A DNA stretch of 64,000 nt, taken from contig JBAZHE010000002.1 of the NCBI GenBank assembly GCA_041652555.1, forward strand, positions 38,718 through 102,717, written 5' to 3'. This stretch comes from JBAZHE01 sp041652555 (GTDB taxonomy: Bacteria; Patescibacteriota; Patescibacteriia; Patescibacteriales; WJLG01). The position numbers and the translations under genes are program-made. Below the pieces are notes generated by a model. That model was given only the letters and a program-made list of their open reading frames with translations. It did no database searches and was not told where the DNA came from. Shown one piece after another: positions 33,161 to 41,812 of this stretch (positions are counted from its first letter, which is position 1; every line of letters begins with the position of its first letter).

Positions 33161-34702
33161 ATGAAATTCTATATCACAACAACTCTCCCATACGTCAATG
33201 CCGATCCGCATATTGGGCATGCGGCGGAATTTATTAAGGCGGATTGTTTGGCTCGTTGGCATCGTTTAATTGGCGATGAGGTGTTTTTTAATACTGGGAC
33301 TGATGAGCATGGGCAGAAGATTTATGAGAAGGCGAAGGCGGCTGGTAAGGATACTTTGGAATATTGCGATGAGTATGCGGCAAAATTTGGGGCTTTGAAA
33401 GAGGCTTTGGGGCTTACTTATAATAGTTTCATAAGAACGACTGATAAGCATCATATTGAGGCGGCACAGGCTTTCTGGAAGCTCTGCGAGGCCTCGGGAG
33501 ACATTTATAAGAAACAGTATCAGGTTAAGTATTGTGTGGGTTGTGAATTGGAAAAAACTGATTCGGAATTGGTTGATGGGAAATGTCCTTTGCATCCTAA
33601 CGCTGAACTGGAATTAATTGATGAGGAAAATTATTTCTTTAAATTTTCAAAATATCAGAAGCCACTTTTAGATTTGTATAAAAATAATCCGGAATTTGTA
33701 AAACCGTCTGAACGCTTTAATGAAATCAAATCTTTTGTAGAGAGGGGATTGCAAGATTTTTCTATTTCTCGTTTGGCTTCTAAGATGCCTTGGGGGATTC
33801 CGGTGCCGGGAGATGAAACGCAAGTGATGTATGTTTGGTTTGATGCACTAGTGAATTATGTTTCTTGTCTTGGTTGGCCATGTCATTGTGAGAGGGTGAA
33901 TAAATTTGGTGCTGAAGAAAGTTCAGATTTATGCTTATGTAATAAAGATGAATGTAATTATAAAAGATACTGGCCGGGGTTGCAGGTTTGTGGGAAGGAT
34001 AATTTGCGTCAGCAGACGGCTATGTGGCAATCAATGTTAATGTCAGCTGGCCTACCAACTTCTAAACAAGTTTTGGTGTTTGGATTTATTACAGCCAATG
34101 GACAAAAGATGTCTAAGTCTTTAGGTAATACTATTAATCCGATTGACCTTGTTGCTAAATATGGTGTTGATGCCACTCGTTATTTCTTATTAAGAGAAAT
34201 AAAACCTTTTTCTGATAGTGATTTTTCTTTTGAAAAATTTGAAACTTTGTATAATGCTGAGTTGGCTAATGGTATTGGCAATTTGGCGGCGCGCGTTTCT
34301 AATTTGTTGGAGAAGAATGGAATTGAGACTAATTTAAAAAAAATTAATTTTGTTGGACCACTTGAGTTAGAAAAAGAAACAGAAGAATCGTTTAGTTTTT
34401 ATGTAAATTTTCACTTAAAGATGAGTGAGTATGCTTTTGATGAGGCTATTGGAATTTTAATAAAAAAAGCAGCTGATTGTGATGTGTTTTTGGCTGAAAA
34501 AAAACCTTGGAAAATGGATAGCAAAGAAGAAATTAAAAAAGTTCTTGAGCCGGTGGCGCAAGATATTTTGGATATCGCTTATTTATTGGCGCCGTTTATG
34601 CCGACAACTTCAGAAAAATTAATTAAGCAATTTTCGGAAAAACAAATCAAAAAAGGCGAATCACTTTTTCCGAGATTGGATGTTAGCGTAAAAGGTGTAT
34701 AA
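33161..34702 (+). CDS. metG: Methionyl-tRNA synthetase
   Basis: 513 residues. ATP signature HIGH at HIGHAAEFIKAD, KMSKS at GQKMSKSLGN, and a zinc knuckle CVGC...C. The catalytic core and anticodon helix bundle are present, but not the C-terminal EMAP/Trbp111 dimer domain. Residues 241-265 form an unusual cysteine-rich insert (CHCE, CLC and a later Cys) between LVNYVSCLGWP and YWPGLQVCGKDN, where the family has a short loop. It charges tRNA-Met for initiation and elongation. Confidence 0.95.
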   Translation: MKFYITTTLPYVNADPHIGHAAEFIKADCLARWHRLIGDEVFFNTGTDEHGQKIYEKAKAAGKDTLEYCDEYAAKFGALKEALGLTYNSFIRTTDKHHIEAAQAFWKLCEASGDIYKKQYQVKYCVGCELEKTDSELVDGKCPLHPNAELELIDEENYFFKFSKYQKPLLDLYKNNPEFVKPSERFNEIKSFVERGLQDFSISRLASKMPWGIPVPGDETQVMYVWFDALVNYVSCLGWPCHCERVNKFGAEESSDLCLCNKDECNYKRYWPGLQVCGKDNLRQQTAMWQSMLMSAGLPTSKQVLVFGFITANGQKMSKSLGNTINPIDLVAKYGVDATRYFLLREIKPFSDSDFSFEKFETLYNAELANGIGNLAARVSNLLEKNGIETNLKKINFVGPLELEKETEESFSFYVNFHLKMSEYAFDEAIGILIKKAADCDVFLAEKKPWKMDSKEEIKKVLEPVAQDILDIAYLLAPFMPTTSEKLIKQFSEKQIKKGESLFPRLDVSVKGV

Positions 34703-34734
34703 TAGTAGAGTGATTATTTTATTTTTATTTTTAT

Positions 34735-35253
34735 ATGATTAATTGGCTTGATGCGGTTTTGTTAATTCTTCTTATTAGCTCTACCTGGCGCGGTTATTCT
34801 ACTGGGCTGATTAAAGCTGTCGGCTCTTTTGCCGGTGTTATCGTCGGCGCCAGCATCGCTTCTTATTTTTATTTGCGATTTTATGGCTTAGTAGATCGGT
34901 TCTTCGGCGGTTTAGACAATATTGGTTATGTTGTTTCGTTTTTTATTATTTTTATTATTGCTAGTAAAATAATTTATTTAATTTTTGCCGCACTTGATAA
35001 AACTTATAATTTTATCGCTATTATTCCATTTTTAAAATCTATCAACCATTTGGCCGGAGCTTTTTTAGGTTTAATTATTGGCTCTTTAATAACCAGTCTT
35101 TTGCTTTATGTAGTCGCGAAATATTTGCCCATAGGTAATGCTTTTGATAGTGCCTTGGCCGCTTCAAAAATTTCTCCATGGCTATTGATTATTGCTAACG
35201 CGTTTTTGCCAGTTTTGTCTGGCAGTTTGAAAAGTTTAAAAGCTATGATTTAA
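34735..35253 (+). CDS. cvpA: CvpA family membrane protein
   Basis: 172 residues with four membrane segments. The start NWLDAVLLILLISSTWRGYS TGLIKAVGS is the CvpA family signature (W-x-D-x7-x-G-x-x-x-G). CvpA is linked to colicin V export and envelope integrity. TATAAT at about 34697 inside the end of metG may give an own promoter. Its stop overlaps the tsaC start by one base. Confidence 0.8.
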   Translation: MINWLDAVLLILLISSTWRGYSTGLIKAVGSFAGVIVGASIASYFYLRFYGLVDRFFGGLDNIGYVVSFFIIFIIASKIIYLIFAALDKTYNFIAIIPFLKSINHLAGAFLGLIIGSLITSLLLYVVAKYLPIGNAFDSALAASKISPWLLIIANAFLPVLSGSLKSLKAMI

Positions 35254-35843
35254 TGAAAACCATAAAAATAAACATAGATAATTTTAAAAAGCAAGAAATC
35301 GACCTCGTCGTCGATTTTTTGAAAAAGGGAAAAGTGATTGTTTATCCGACTGATACAATTTATGGTTTAGGTTGTTTAGCGACGGATAAAAAAGCGATTG
35401 ATAAAATTTATCGCATAAAAAAACGGGAAAAGAAAAAACCTTTAATTATTTTTGTTTCAGATTTTAAAATGTTGGCAAAATATTCTATTTTTGATAGTGT
35501 GCAGAAAAAATTTCTAAAACAAATTTGGCCAGGGCCAATCTCGGTAATTTTAAATAAAAAAGGAAAATTATTAGACGAACTTTCTGGCGGATTGTCTAGC
35601 GTCGCCGTGCGGTTGCCAAAGAGTCGATTTCTTACTAAAATAATTAAAGGAGTTGGTTGTCCTCTTGTTTCCACAAGCTTAAATTTAAGCGGCGAAAAAC
35701 CTTTATATAAAGTGGATGATTTGGATGAATTTTTTAAGGGTTTAAAACCAGATTTAATTGTTGACTTCGGGGTTAAATATAGTCAACCATCAAAGCTGAT
35801 TGATTTGCGAGATATAAATGATATAAAAATTTTAAGAAAATAA
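35253..35843 (+). CDS. tsaC: Threonylcarbamoyl-AMP synthase TsaC/Sua5-YrdC domain
   Basis: 196 residues. VIVYPTDTIYGLGCLATD, KKREKKKPLIIFVSD, FLKQIWPGPISVIL, SVAVRLPKSRFL and PLVSTSLNLSGEKP are the YrdC motifs that bind threonine, ATP and bicarbonate. It makes threonylcarbamoyl-AMP for the t6A modification, the pathway that also uses the TsaB-like protein at 8735. No Sua5 C-terminal domain. Translationally coupled to cvpA. Confidence 0.93.
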   Translation: MKTIKINIDNFKKQEIDLVVDFLKKGKVIVYPTDTIYGLGCLATDKKAIDKIYRIKKREKKKPLIIFVSDFKMLAKYSIFDSVQKKFLKQIWPGPISVILNKKGKLLDELSGGLSSVAVRLPKSRFLTKIIKGVGCPLVSTSLNLSGEKPLYKVDDLDEFFKGLKPDLIVDFGVKYSQPSKLIDLRDINDIKILRK

Positions 35844-35856
35844 TTTTAATACCTAA

Positions 35857-37131
35857 ATGCTCTTTTCTAAAAAAACAGAAAATAAAAAAAGAAATTTAAC
35901 TGGAAAAATATTTTTAGTAATCTTCGTTTTATTGCTAATTGGTGCGTCTTTTTTGGCTGGCGCTTATTATTCTCAAAAAAATAAAGTGATTAGTGATTTC
36001 GCTAAAAACGGTAATGTTTTTGTCGGTTTGTTGAGCGGAAAATATAATACTGATTCAGACGGTCGCTTATCGCAAAATATTGATTTTAATCTTTATTGGG
36101 ATTTGTGGGATAAATTAAAGACGGATTTTGTTGATAATGGTCAGTTAACAGAAAAAGAAATGTTTTATGGCTCATTGCGCGGTTTAGCTGATTCTCTGAA
36201 AGATCCTTATACGCTTTTTCTTGATCCGAAAGAAACCAAAAAATTTAGCGATGATCTGTCTGGAACTTTTGAAGGGATTGGCGCAGAGATTGGCTTGCGT
36301 GATGACATTTTAACTATTGTTGCGCCTTTATCCGGAATGCCGGCGGAAAAAGCTGGTCTTAAGGCCGGTGATCAAATTTTTGCCATTAACGGAACTTCTA
36401 CGATTTCTTTGAGTGTGGACGGGGCGGTAAATTTAATTCGCGGGCCGAAAGATACAAAGGTAACCCTAACTATTTATCGCCAAGGCTTCAAAGAAACCAG
36501 GGATTTTGAAATTATGCGCGACGTAATTTACGTCAAAAGCGTGGAAACTGAATTTCGTGCCGATGGTTTGTATGTAATTAAAGTTTCTAATTTTAATGAA
36601 GATACAGCTGGACTTTTTAGCGAAGCCGCGCGCGATATTTTAACAAAAAATCCCAAGGGTGTAATTCTTGATTTGCGCAATAATCCCGGCGGATTTCTAG
36701 AGACCGCGGTCGCAATGTCTAGCGAGTGGGTTGATAATAATAAGGTGGTAATAGAAAAATTTGGCGATGGCCACGAAGAAAGTTATGTTTCCGAAGGTCG
36801 CGCGCGCTTGAAAGATTATAAGACTGTAGTTTTGGTTAATGGCGGTTCAGCTTCGGCCTCAGAAATTGTCGCTGGCGCTTTAAAAGATTATGGTTTAGCG
36901 GTGATTGTAGGCGAAAAAACTTATGGCAAGGGTTCGGTGCAGTCTTTGGAAAATATGGAAGACGGCTCAACTTTAAAAATAACTATTGCCAAATGGTTAA
37001 CACCTAATGGCACCTCTATTAATAAAGAAGGGATAACGCCGGATGTAGAGATAAAATTTACTGGAGAAGATTATGCAAATAATAAAGATCCGCAAATGGA
37101 TAAAGCGATAGAAATATTATTAACTAATTAA
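35857..37131 (+). CDS. ctpA: S41 carboxyl-terminal processing protease
   Basis: 424 residues. A single N-terminal membrane anchor (IFLVIFVLLLIGASFLAGAY), then a PDZ domain (GIGAEIGLRDDILTIVAPLS), then the protease core with VNGGSASASEIVAGAL (catalytic Ser) and EKTYGKGSVQ (catalytic Lys). It cleaves C-termini of extracytoplasmic proteins or wall enzymes. pyrG follows 7 bases later. Confidence 0.93.
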   Translation: MLFSKKTENKKRNLTGKIFLVIFVLLLIGASFLAGAYYSQKNKVISDFAKNGNVFVGLLSGKYNTDSDGRLSQNIDFNLYWDLWDKLKTDFVDNGQLTEKEMFYGSLRGLADSLKDPYTLFLDPKETKKFSDDLSGTFEGIGAEIGLRDDILTIVAPLSGMPAEKAGLKAGDQIFAINGTSTISLSVDGAVNLIRGPKDTKVTLTIYRQGFKETRDFEIMRDVIYVKSVETEFRADGLYVIKVSNFNEDTAGLFSEAARDILTKNPKGVILDLRNNPGGFLETAVAMSSEWVDNNKVVIEKFGDGHEESYVSEGRARLKDYKTVVLVNGGSASASEIVAGALKDYGLAVIVGEKTYGKGSVQSLENMEDGSTLKITIAKWLTPNGTSINKEGITPDVEIKFTGEDYANNKDPQMDKAIEILLTN

Positions 37132-37138
37132 TTATTCT

Positions 37139-38827
37139 ATGGTTGACAAAATTAAGAAAGATAAAACAAAATATGTCTTTGTCGTCGGCGGCGTAATGTC
37201 CGGCGTTGGTAAAGGAATAACTTGTTCTTCTATTGGAATGATTTTGCAGTCCAAGGGCTATAATGTCAGTGCCATAAAAATTGATCCTTATATTAATGTT
37301 GATGCTGGTACAATGAATCCGGTGGAACATGGGGAGGTTTTTGTCACGGAGGATGGCGACGAAACTGATCAGGATGTTGGAAACTACGAAAGATTTTTGA
37401 ATAAAAATATTTATCGAGAGAATTATATGACTACCGGCCGAGTGTATCAGTCAGTAATTCAAAAAGAAAGAAATTTAGAATACGGTGGTCGTTGTGTAGA
37501 AGTCGTGCCTCATATTCCTTTGGAGGTTATCGATAGAATTCATAAAGCAGTAAAGAAAAGTGGCGCGAATATTATGGTTGTGGAAATTGGTGGTACGGTT
37601 GGTGAGTATCAGAATCTTTTATTTTTGGAAGCGGCTAGAATGATGAAATTATATAATCCCAAGAATGTCCAGTTTGTCATGGTTTCTTATTTGCCTATAC
37701 CAAATAAGATAGGTGAAATGAAAACCAAACCAACGCAATATGCTATTCGTTCGCTCAATGCCGCCGGTATTCAGCCAAACTTTATTGTGGCGCGTGCTGA
37801 TGTACCAATAGACGCTCCGCGTCGTGAAAAGATAGCTATGAATTGCGGGATAGAACCAGAGGATGTTATTTCCGCTCCTGATATAGATTCTATTTATGAT
37901 GTACCGCTTAATTTTGAAAAAGATCATTTAGGCGATCGTATTCTAAAAAAATTCGGTTTAAAGAAAAAGAAAGATGATTTGAAAGATTGGACGGCTATGA
38001 CAGAAAGACGCCGTTCTGCTAAAAAAGAAGTGGAGATCGGCATCGTTGGAAAGTATTTCCAAAGCGGTCAGTTTTGTTTTACTGATTCGTATGTTTCAGT
38101 TATCGAAGCGATTAAACATGCCGCGACTGCCAATAATTGTAAGGTTAATTTACATTGGTTGTCCTCGGAGGATATAGAAAAAGACGGGTCTTCTTCTTTA
38201 AAAAAGTATGATGGAATAATAGTTCCTCAAGGTTGGGGTTCTCGTGGTGCTGAGGGGAAAATAAAAACAATCGAGTATTGTCGAAAAAATAAAAAACCTT
38301 ATTTTGGTTTGTGCTATGGAATGCAAATGGCAGCTATAGAATTTGCCCGCAATGTTTTGGGTTTTACTGATGCTAATTCGGCTGAGGTGGATCCAAAAAC
38401 TAAACACCCAGTAATCCATATTATGCCGGGTCAGGCAGAAATGATTGCTAAAAAACAATATGGCGGAACTATTCGTTTGGGAGGCTGGCCTTGCAGTTTA
38501 AAGAAGGGGACTCATCTGTATAATGCCTACAAAGCGCAAAATCCGGCCGTAGAAACGGTTTCCGAGCGTCATCGCCATCGTTACGAGTTTAATAATGAAT
38601 ACCGAGAAGCGATGGAGAAAAAAGGCTTAACAATAGCTGGCACTTCCCCGGACGGAAAAATTGTAGAAGCTATAGAAATAACCAATCACCCATTTTTTAT
38701 TGGAACACAATTTCATCCAGAATATATTTCTCGTCCGCTAACTCCACATCCTTTGTTTATTGAGTTCGTCAAAGTTTGTTTAAATCTAAAGAAGCGAGAA
38801 ACAAGAAGCGAGAAACAAGAAAATTAA
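37139..38827 (+). CDS. pyrG: CTP synthase
   Basis: 562 residues. The amidoligase domain begins KYVFVVGGVMSGVGKGITCS and contains IDPYINVDAGTMNP. The glutaminase domain has the Cys nucleophile in PYFGLCYGMQMA and the His/Glu pair in GTQFHPEYISRP. It turns UTP into CTP with glutamine. The extreme C-terminus (KKRETRSEKQEN) is encoded by two copies of a 14-bp repeat at 38792-38819 and is probably not conserved. Confidence 0.97.
   Translation: MVDKIKKDKTKYVFVVGGVMSGVGKGITCSSIGMILQSKGYNVSAIKIDPYINVDAGTMNPVEHGEVFVTEDGDETDQDVGNYERFLNKNIYRENYMTTGRVYQSVIQKERNLEYGGRCVEVVPHIPLEVIDRIHKAVKKSGANIMVVEIGGTVGEYQNLLFLEAARMMKLYNPKNVQFVMVSYLPIPNKIGEMKTKPTQYAIRSLNAAGIQPNFIVARADVPIDAPRREKIAMNCGIEPEDVISAPDIDSIYDVPLNFEKDHLGDRILKKFGLKKKKDDLKDWTAMTERRRSAKKEVEIGIVGKYFQSGQFCFTDSYVSVIEAIKHAATANNCKVNLHWLSSEDIEKDGSSSLKKYDGIIVPQGWGSRGAEGKIKTIEYCRKNKKPYFGLCYGMQMAAIEFARNVLGFTDANSAEVDPKTKHPVIHIMPGQAEMIAKKQYGGTIRLGGWPCSLKKGTHLYNAYKAQNPAVETVSERHRHRYEFNNEYREAMEKKGLTIAGTSPDGKIVEAIEITNHPFFIGTQFHPEYISRPLTPHPLFIEFVKVCLNLKKRETRSEKQEN
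38792..38819 (+). repeat. 14-bp tandem repeat at the end of pyrG
   Basis: AAGAAGCGAGAAAC occurs twice in a row, followed by AAGAAAAT and the stop. Confidence 0.6.
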
Positions 38828-38862
38828 AAAAACAGCTCCGAAAAATCGGAGCTGTTTTTTTG
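38824..38862. terminator. Bidirectional terminator between pyrG and rpmA
   Basis: AACAGCTCCGA pairs with TCGGAGCTGTT around an A-rich loop, with A-runs left and T-runs right. Confidence 0.92.
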
Positions 38863-38870
38863 AAGTAAAA

Positions 38871-39212
38871 TTATTTTTTAGTAGCAGTTTCAGCAGTTTT
38901 TACTTTCTCTGTAGCAGGTTTAGTTTCTTTTTTTTCAACTGCGACAACGTTGACAACTTTGACTTTAACTATGCGGTCGTTGAATTTTTTCATCATCTTG
39001 GAAGAAAATTTAACAACGCCTAGAGCGACGGAATATAAAGTATGATCAACACCCATGCGAACATTTTTACCAGCGTAATATCTGGTACCGCGTTGGCGGA
39101 TGATAATGTTTCCCGGGATAGCCTTTTGGCCATCACCTAGCTTAACACCTAAGCGTTTTGATTCAGAATCGCGACCCAGGCGTGAAACGCCAGCCGCTTT
39201 TTTATGTGCCAT
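38871..39212 (-). CDS. rpmA: Ribosomal protein L27
   Basis: 113 residues. It starts MAHKKAAGVSRLGRDSESKR, directly without a cleaved N-terminal extension, continues with GNIIIRQRGTRYYAGKNVRM GVDHTLYS, and adds a K/T/E-rich tail of about 25 residues. L27 reaches the peptidyl transferase centre. It is separated from rplU by 22 kb, which is unusual. The leader has a hairpin close to +1. Confidence 0.96.
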   Translation of the reverse strand: MAHKKAAGVSRLGRDSESKRLGVKLGDGQKAIPGNIIIRQRGTRYYAGKNVRMGVDHTLYSVALGVVKFSSKMMKKFNDRIVKVKVVNVVAVEKKETKPATEKVKTAETATKK

Positions 39213-39232
39213 ATTTTTAAAGTTTATTTAAT

Positions 39233-39259
39233 AAAAAATGAATCAATTAGAGATTCATT
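39233..39259 (-). promoter_or_regulatory. Terminator-like hairpin in the rpmA leader
   Basis: On the minus strand AATGAATC (39259-39252) pairs with GATTCATT (39244-39237) around TCTAATT, followed by TTTTATT. It begins about 6 bases after the predicted +1. Confidence 0.55.
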
Positions 39260-39271
39260 TGACGCATTATT

Positions 39272-39300
39272 AGCATAACAAAAGAACAGGGTGATGTCAA
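39272..39300 (-). promoter_or_regulatory. rpmA promoter
   Basis: On the minus strand TTGACA (39300-39295), 17-bp spacer, TATGCT (39277-39272). Confidence 0.75.
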
Positions 39301-39318
39301 GACATTTTCAATTTTAAA

Positions 39319-39347
39319 TTGTCTTTATTTTAAATTTGATGTATAAT
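39319..39347 (+). promoter_or_regulatory. Promoter giving leaderless M23 peptidase mRNA
   Basis: TTGTCT at 39319-39324, 17-bp spacer, TATAAT at 39342-39347. The ATG at 39354 lies 6 bases past the -10 box, at the expected +1. Confidence 0.75.
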
Positions 39348-39353
39348 AAAAAC

Positions 39354-40589
39354 ATGAAAAAAATAGGAAAAATTAAAAAAATAGGTTTATTTTTAATATT
39401 ATTTTGTTTAATATTGGGTTTTTCCGGTCAAAAAGTGCGTGGTATGACCGATGATCAGATGAATAATGAAATCAAGCAATTAAATTTAGAGATAAAACAG
39501 AATAAGGAAAGAATGGAAGATGTGGCTAATCAAAAAGAAAAATACGCTAAAAGTATTAAAGATAAGCAGGGTGAGGCAAAAAATTTAAAAAATCAACTGG
39601 CTATTTTGGATAATAGAATCGCCAAGGCAGAGCTGGATATAGAGGAGGTTAAAAATCAGATTTCTGAAGTGAGTTTGGAGGTTCGTCGTACCGAAGTTGA
39701 AATACAAGGTCAGGAAAATAACATAGAAAAAGAGAAAAAAAATATTGCTAATGTTTTAAAATTGCTTTCTCGCGAAGGCGATGCCAGCACTTTGGAAATT
39801 CTTTTGATGAATGATTCGCTGGCGGAATTTTTGAATCGCGCTAAGTATTTGGAAGACGTAAATAAAGAAATGGGCGAGGCTTTAACAAAATTAAAGCAAT
39901 ACAAGAACGATCTGGAAAAAAGCAAGGCTGATTTGGAAGGCAAAAAAGAAGAGCTGGCAAATTTAAAAAACGACTTAGAACAAAGTCGCTTAGCTTATGA
40001 GCAAGAAAAAGTTGGTAAAGAATTGTTATTAGCAGAAACAAAAAATTCAGAGAATGAATATCAAGATCTTTTAGCTCAAGCAGAAAAGCAAGAATTAGCA
40101 GCTCAGACAGATATTGCTCAATTAGAGAAAACCGTGCGTTTAAAATTGGAAAGTTTGCAAAAAGATAATTTAGAGTTTAATGATAATGGTTTTATTTGGC
40201 CAGTGCCAAAAAATTTAGTCACAACTTATTTTCATGATCCTGATTATCCCTTCCGTTATTTATTTGAACATCCAGCCGTAGATATTCGTGCCGGGCAGGG
40301 GACGGCTATTAAAGCTCCAGCTTCTGGTTATGTAGCTCGTGTAAAATTTGCCGGTAAGGCCTATGCTTATATTATGATTATTCATGGTGATGGCGTTTCC
40401 ACGGTTTATGGACATATTTCTAAGCCTTTGGTTGCTGAAGATGACTACGTTGTTCAGGGTCAAACCATTGCTTTGTCTGGAGGTATGCCGGGAACAAATG
40501 GTGCCGGGTCTTTAACCACTGGCCCTCATTTACATTTTGAAGTTCGTCAAGATGGCGTGCCGGTTGATCCGTTGGAATATCTGCCTTAG
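39354..40589 (+). CDS. M23 family murein peptidase with coiled coil (EnvC-like)
   Basis: 411 residues from ATG 39354; an in-frame ATG at 39336 lies upstream of the -10 box and is rejected. Signal peptide to about residue 30, then a long coiled coil (residues about 35-265, for example DLEKSKADLEGKKEELANLK). The C-terminal LytM domain has H-P-A-V-D-I-R, VSTVYGHISK and GPHLHFEVRQ, giving all zinc ligands. It should cut peptidoglycan cross-bridges or activate amidases during division. The stop lies 2 bases from the stop of the converging xer gene. Confidence 0.9.
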   Translation: MKKIGKIKKIGLFLILFCLILGFSGQKVRGMTDDQMNNEIKQLNLEIKQNKERMEDVANQKEKYAKSIKDKQGEAKNLKNQLAILDNRIAKAELDIEEVKNQISEVSLEVRRTEVEIQGQENNIEKEKKNIANVLKLLSREGDASTLEILLMNDSLAEFLNRAKYLEDVNKEMGEALTKLKQYKNDLEKSKADLEGKKEELANLKNDLEQSRLAYEQEKVGKELLLAETKNSENEYQDLLAQAEKQELAAQTDIAQLEKTVRLKLESLQKDNLEFNDNGFIWPVPKNLVTTYFHDPDYPFRYLFEHPAVDIRAGQGTAIKAPASGYVARVKFAGKAYAYIMIIHGDGVSTVYGHISKPLVAEDDYVVQGQTIALSGGMPGTNGAGSLTTGPHLHFEVRQDGVPVDPLEYLP

Positions 40590-40591
40590 CA

Positions 40592-41551
40592 TTAGGATTT
40601 TAAATTTTTCCCGCCGTGTGATTGGCGGTGGATGTCTCGCAGTTGTTTATTGGTGACATGAGTATATATCTGTGTGGTGGCGATATTGCGATGACCGAGG
40701 AATTCTTGCACTAGACGCAAATCAACGCCATTAGAAAGAAGGTCGGTGGCGAAGGTGTGTCGCAAAGTGTGTGGCGTGGCCATTACTGGTAAGCCAGAAA
40801 TTAAAACATATTTTTTGACAATATTTTCAATAGCACGATTAGTTAGCCGACGTGGAGCGTCGGTTATTTTTTTCCCGGGTTTGTAGTTTATAAAAAGCGC
40901 TTCATCTAGGTCGGTGCGTTTTTCTAAATATTTTCTCAAGGCTTCAACCGCTCTGGAAGAAAAATAAACTGTTCTGATTTTTGAGCCTTTTCCGACAACG
41001 GCAATTTCTAATTCTTTTGTTTCCTTTTTTACTTTTAATTGGTCGCGATTAAGCGAAGAAAGTTCAGAAATACGCAAGCCAGTAGAAAAAAAAGATTCTA
41101 AAATGGCTCGGTCACGCACGCCTCCAGCACTTGATTGGTCAGGGGAGGTGAGGAGACGCTCCATTTGTGGCAAGGTCAAGAATTTGACCTCATGGTCTGA
41201 CTTATCCTTAGCTAGCTTGATTTTGGTTGGTGGAAGGCATTCAATATTTTTTTCTACAAAAAATTCTAATAAACTACGCAAAGCAATTAAATAATAATTT
41301 TGCGTAGATTTTTTTAATCCAGTTTTTTTTATTGGATCAATATGTCGAGATAAAAAAACTCGATACTTCCAGATATGATCATCAGTTAATTTGGCAGGGG
41401 AGAGAGTGCTTAAATTATTAGTTTCCAACCATTTAAAAAACTTCTGCAAGAATCGAGAATAGTTTTCCTGCGTCTTAGCCGACAAACCCTTTTCAATTTC
41501 CAAATAATCCAGAAAATCAGTTAAATATTTTGTTAATTGTTTTTGAATCAT
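40592..41551 (-). CDS. xerC: Xer-type tyrosine recombinase
   Basis: 319 residues. An N-terminal SAM-like domain (DFLDYLEIEKGLSAKTQENY) is followed by the catalytic domain with R in STGLRISELSSL, K in GKGSKIRTVYF, H-T-L-R-H-T-F-A-T, LGHRNIATTQIYTHV, and Tyr296 as nucleophile. It is the only Xer protein in the window and resolves chromosome dimers in such a role. A strong AAGGAGAAGGAG lies before the ATG. A dif-like site sits 63 bp upstream of its start. Whether it works alone cannot be told from this window. Confidence 0.93.
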   Translation of the reverse strand: MIQKQLTKYLTDFLDYLEIEKGLSAKTQENYSRFLQKFFKWLETNNLSTLSPAKLTDDHIWKYRVFLSRHIDPIKKTGLKKSTQNYYLIALRSLLEFFVEKNIECLPPTKIKLAKDKSDHEVKFLTLPQMERLLTSPDQSSAGGVRDRAILESFFSTGLRISELSSLNRDQLKVKKETKELEIAVVGKGSKIRTVYFSSRAVEALRKYLEKRTDLDEALFINYKPGKKITDAPRRLTNRAIENIVKKYVLISGLPVMATPHTLRHTFATDLLSNGVDLRLVQEFLGHRNIATTQIYTHVTNKQLRDIHRQSHGGKNLKS

Positions 41552-41580
41552 ACTCCTTCTCCTTATTATAAGTATACAAT

Positions 41581-41591
41581 ATTATGCGAAG
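41581..41591 (-). promoter_or_regulatory. Extra Xer half-site near the xer promoter
   Basis: ATTATGCGAAG is the exact reverse complement of CTTCGCATAAT within the dif-like site, 23 bp away. It overlaps the -35 position of a TATAAT at 41565-41570 that would drive xer. Confidence 0.5.
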
Positions 41592-41613
41592 CATTGGAAT
41601 TACGATAGATACT

Positions 41614-41641
41614 ACTTCGCATAATGTAGATTAAGCGAAGT
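41614..41641. other. dif-like chromosome dimer resolution site
   Basis: 28 bp: left arm ACTTCGCATAA, centre TGTAGA, right arm TTAAGCGAAGT. The arms are inverted repeats with one mismatch. The layout (11-6-11) and the text GCATAA-TGTA-A-TTA follow the known dif consensus. It lies just upstream of the xer gene, as difSL does near xerS. Plus-strand genes to the left and minus-strand genes to the right converge on it. Confidence 0.75.
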
Positions 41642-41812
41642 ATAGTATTGAATAAAGCATTTGATTTTTAAGCTTTTTGTCTTTGTCTGTGTTAAAAAAT
41701 TACTAAAATTAGCTAAAATATCACAAGAAGGCTTTAAAATGGCCCGAGCTAAGTCCAAATAGCTTTTGGGTATAAAACACCCGTGAAGGCTTAAATTTTA
41801 ATGTCAGCAAAT

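Noticed and set aside
40592..41551. Tyrosine recombinase as a phage or island integrase
   Set aside because: Xer-like length and motifs, housekeeping neighbours, a dif-like site rather than att sites, and no mobile genes nearby.
41642..41812. Structured RNA in the gap before the dif-like site
   Set aside because: Only a small GGGT/ACCC stem and short similar words (GAAGGCTT) are visible; too weak to call.
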